From: Flavobacteriales bacterium
GTDB taxonomy: Bacteria; Bacteroidota; Bacteroidia; Flavobacteriales; Parvicellaceae
Direction of reading: 5' to 3'
NCBI GenBank assembly: GCA_014239715.1
Contig: JAAZYJ010000011.1
Location: 1-9,666 of the forward strand
DNA: 9,666 nt
The position numbers and the translations under genes were made by a program. A model generated the notes under the pieces. It ran no database searches. It saw only the letters and a list, made by a program, of their open reading frames with translations, and was not told the DNA's origin. This document shows positions 8,301-9,666 of this stretch, in pieces (within the stretch, counting starts at the first letter, position 1; each line of letters starts with the position of its first letter).

Positions 8301-9666
8301 GAACACCGTACTCTTCAATTGTGCCGGTATAAGCAGAACCTTCAGCCTGAACGGATTTCATAGCCTGTTTCGCTATATTATCCATGGACAGTCTTTCAAG
8401 CTTGTTCACGTAACGTCTTTTACCTCTAAAGGCAAGTTCGTCAACCCGATCTCCGGCAAACATTTCCTCGATCAGCACCTCAATTTCAGTATCCTGCACA
8501 GGTGAGCTAAGGTCGACCATTGTTGTGATGTAGTTTGGGAACTCATTCACAATTACCCGGCTAACTCCTCTTAATCCTTCTTGTCCAAGATTTAGTAGCT
8601 CAGGTGAGCCTGCAATACTCTGCGCTCCACTTGACAGGATCCATTGTTTTGGATTTTCCTTATATGCTGAGTCATTGAGTTTTCTCATGATATTCATCAT
8701 CATGATACTACCCAGTTCTTCCGCTTCAGAAATTGATTCCGAAGTCAGGTTTTCGTTACTCACAAGGTCCAGACCCCAACCGAATATAAGTCCTTCAAAA
8801 TTGCCTCTGGCATTTACATGGTCGATCACCTTGTCGCAGTATGACTGGGACATTGCCTCAACTTCAAATTCAGTATCAGAAATCTGTTTGTAGGCCGCTC
8901 CTCTTTTGACAGTTATACACGTCTTATTAAGAGCAGCAAGCTGGCCTGCAATCTTATCTGTAACTCCTGTACTATCGGCAAAGATCAAGTAATCTGCTAC
9001 CGCTGTCTTGGTCTCATTTTCCGCGACCACATCACTGAGGTCGAGCTTTTCAGCTCTTGCCATGATAACAGATTGACAGGAAATTGAGTTGTCAGGTACA
9101 TCGCTAAAATATGCGGTATTATGATACCCTGTTTCTTCCAGAACCTTTTGCCAGTTTTCTGGTGGCATAGTAGCATGCTCTGTTCTGAAGTCTTCGTAAA
9201 GCCACCAGCCCTCGGTCATACCGAATATAAAGTCAAGATACACAGGGGAGTTAGTCACCTCAAGCATCATCAACACGCCTTCAGAGGCCAAAAGTTTCTG
9301 AGCATTTCCGAGAGATACGCTCAGGTCTCTGGTAGCATGGATTACATCCGAAGCGATAATCAGGTCGAACGAATTCAGGTCGAAACCTTGTTCGGCCGGA
9401 TCTTGTTCAATATCCATGATCTTGTACTGAACAAATGGGTATTTAGCAAAACGCTGTTGTGCTTTAAGCATGAACATGTGAGACAGATCTGTAAAGACAT
9501 ACTCTGTTCTGTCAGCAGGAAGCATTGGTAAAATAGCCTGGCTCATTCCGCCTGTACCTGCACCGATTTCCAGTACTCTTATCGTTTGATCTTCAGGAAT
9601 ATCAGCAAGAAGCTCAGCAATTGATCGGCCGGCAATATCATTGTATTTTTTAAAGGCAAACCCTTC
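5392..9666 (-). CDS. reducing type I polyketide synthase, C-terminal part: cMT-pseudoKR-ER-KR-ACP-TE
   Basis: The frame is open to the right edge, so the N-terminal part, presumably KS-AT-DH, is outside; 1424 residues are visible (residue 1 = codon 9664-9666). The methionine at 9546 is not the start, because the SAM-binding motif VLEIGAGTGG (31-40) lies before it. Domains: C-methyltransferase about 1-205, with His110 and Glu136 as likely catalytic residues and the family segment EGWW near 152; structural pseudo-ketoreductase 220-435, with no nucleotide-binding glycine motif; enoylreductase 448-773 (LNFRD 483-487, NADPH motif HAAAGGVG 593-600); ketoreductase 785-1030 (TGGASGFG 796-803, LDD 882-884, likely catalytic Lys902, Ser926, Tyr939, Asn943); a Gly/Ser linker near 1049-1058; ACP 1075-1150 (GLDSL, phosphopantetheine site Ser1109); thioesterase 1170-1424 (Ser1254 in SHSSG, Asp1369, His1397), similar to type II thioesterases. 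It should build a C-methylated, largely saturated chain and release it as a free acid. The next three genes follow closely downstream. Iterative use and the product are inference. Confidence 0.96.
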   Translation of the reverse strand, partial: EGFAFKKYNDIAGRSIAELLADIPEDQTIRVLEIGAGTGGMSQAILPMLPADRTEYVFTDLSHMFMLKAQQRFAKYPFVQYKIMDIEQDPAEQGFDLNSFDLIIASDVIHATRDLSVSLGNAQKLLASEGVLMMLEVTNSPVYLDFIFGMTEGWWLYEDFRTEHATMPPENWQKVLEETGYHNTAYFSDVPDNSISCQSVIMARAEKLDLSDVVAENETKTAVADYLIFADSTGVTDKIAGQLAALNKTCITVKRGAAYKQISDTEFEVEAMSQSYCDKVIDHVNARGNFEGLIFGWGLDLVSNENLTSESISEAEELGSIMMMNIMRKLNDSAYKENPKQWILSSGAQSIAGSPELLNLGQEGLRGVSRVIVNEFPNYITTMVDLSSPVQDTEIEVLIEEMFAGDRVDELAFRGKRRYVNKLERLSMDNIAKQAMKSVQAEGSAYTGTIEEYGVLDNVVLRESVRKTPDSNQVEIQIKASALNFRDIMIAMGLLSDEAVDGGLFGRTFGLECAGVITKVGSDVTNVKVGDEVMATAPSCLGGFAYAYGVHCVKKPAGISWHEAASLPVVYTTAYFSLIHHCRLEKGETVLIHAAAGGVGIAAINIANAVGAEVFATVSTQEKRDYIISLGVKPENIMNSRTLEFADELMDKTNGEGVDVVLNSLSGEAIFKSVRCLSAYGRFVEIGKTDIYRNSKLGLQPFGNNLTYFGVDVDRLFEQKKEFGGRLFQESIDYFVNNNFAPHPVTVFPVGKLADAFQFMGGARHIGKVIVSMEGDVDVAPANEIRFKEDGTYLLTGGASGFGLSVAEWMTTKGAKNLVLMSRSGTKTDFERNIVEKMEAKGVNVMIAKGSVNDQADVDRIFKEIKETMPPVKGIQHAAMVLDDGSIPEIDTERYMKVFKPKAVGCWMLHEATKDMDLDHFISYSSISAIYGNPGQVSYVGANSFLDNFSHWRRAQGLPATTINWGVIGDVGFVARNAAASGVVGDLLYKQGWKTFSIQQATWILEQMLLNNPIQRVGTDSDWEMIGGFYPHSANSSRFAHLVSEKELSSGGGSGGGDGALKSVILESKPEERNDLFLEHLIDTFARVLGTVPDKLDMTEPVTKYGLDSLMANQIRNWIQSNVSIDYSMMKIMRGPSMEEMTVQIIDEMLGSSGSELEGGEAKSELDRWVIRTKIVENPRLRLFCLPYFAGGASIFSTWHEFLPDDIEVCAIQFPGREERGDERAFDDVQSLVEKMTEVMEPLLTTPCAFYSHSSGAGVALELSRHLNRALDVQPTKFMVGGWRAPHLESPFKFLDAIADNEVYKDKNIPNIKNHLRALEIPDEVIDNDAVFNEMLPALRADILLGKKYKFVKDEPLHCPLTAFAGSEDTVFTEDQVRGWDKQTNSEFKFVTVTGGHLFCRDNKEELLEHVTAELTEAVPVLVK

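Noticed and set aside
5392..9546. Methionine at 9546 as the start of the synthase gene
   Set aside because: The frame stays open to the right edge, and the 40 upstream codons encode the SAM-binding motif of the methyltransferase, so the gene is cut by the window.

Overview
The window looks like a chromosomal stretch from a member of the Bacteroidota, possibly a Cytophagales- or Flavobacteriia-like bacterium. The base composition leans towards AT. None of the four starts visible here has a strong Shine-Dalgarno sequence, even where genes lie 6-21 bases apart, and the protein styles fit that phylum. This assignment is inference; no rRNA or marker gene is present.

Layout, left to right. (1) Positions 2-706 (+): the 3' end of a gene for a protein with a class I glutamine-amidotransferase-like fold, closed by a strong hairpin-plus-T-run terminator at 719-756. 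(2) Positions 900-1673 (+): a PlsC-type acyltransferase. It converges on the minus-strand genes with only 25 bases between the stop codons. (3) Positions 9666 down to 1699 (-): a tight four-gene block read right to left. It encodes the C-terminal 1424 residues of a reducing type I polyketide synthase (methyltransferase, structural pseudo-ketoreductase, enoylreductase, ketoreductase, ACP, thioesterase), then an Sfp-type phosphopantetheinyl transferase, a long-chain acyl-CoA ligase, and a GNAT-fold acyltransferase-like protein. Gaps are 21, 9 and 6 bases, so this is almost certainly one operon. Its promoter and the KS, AT and (expected) DH domains of the synthase lie beyond the right edge.

How the genes may work together. 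The transferase would arm the ACP. The synthase would build a C-methylated, largely reduced acyl chain and its terminal thioesterase would release the free acid. The ligase would make the CoA ester, and the GNAT-like protein, perhaps with the convergent PlsC-type enzyme, would move the acyl group onto an amine or lipid acceptor. Each domain call rests on visible motifs, while the relay and the product (a methyl-branched polyketide lipid) are inference. The synthase tail follows the domain order of animal fatty acid synthase, including the C-terminal thioesterase, but has an apparently intact methyltransferase. This operon is the most interesting object in the window.
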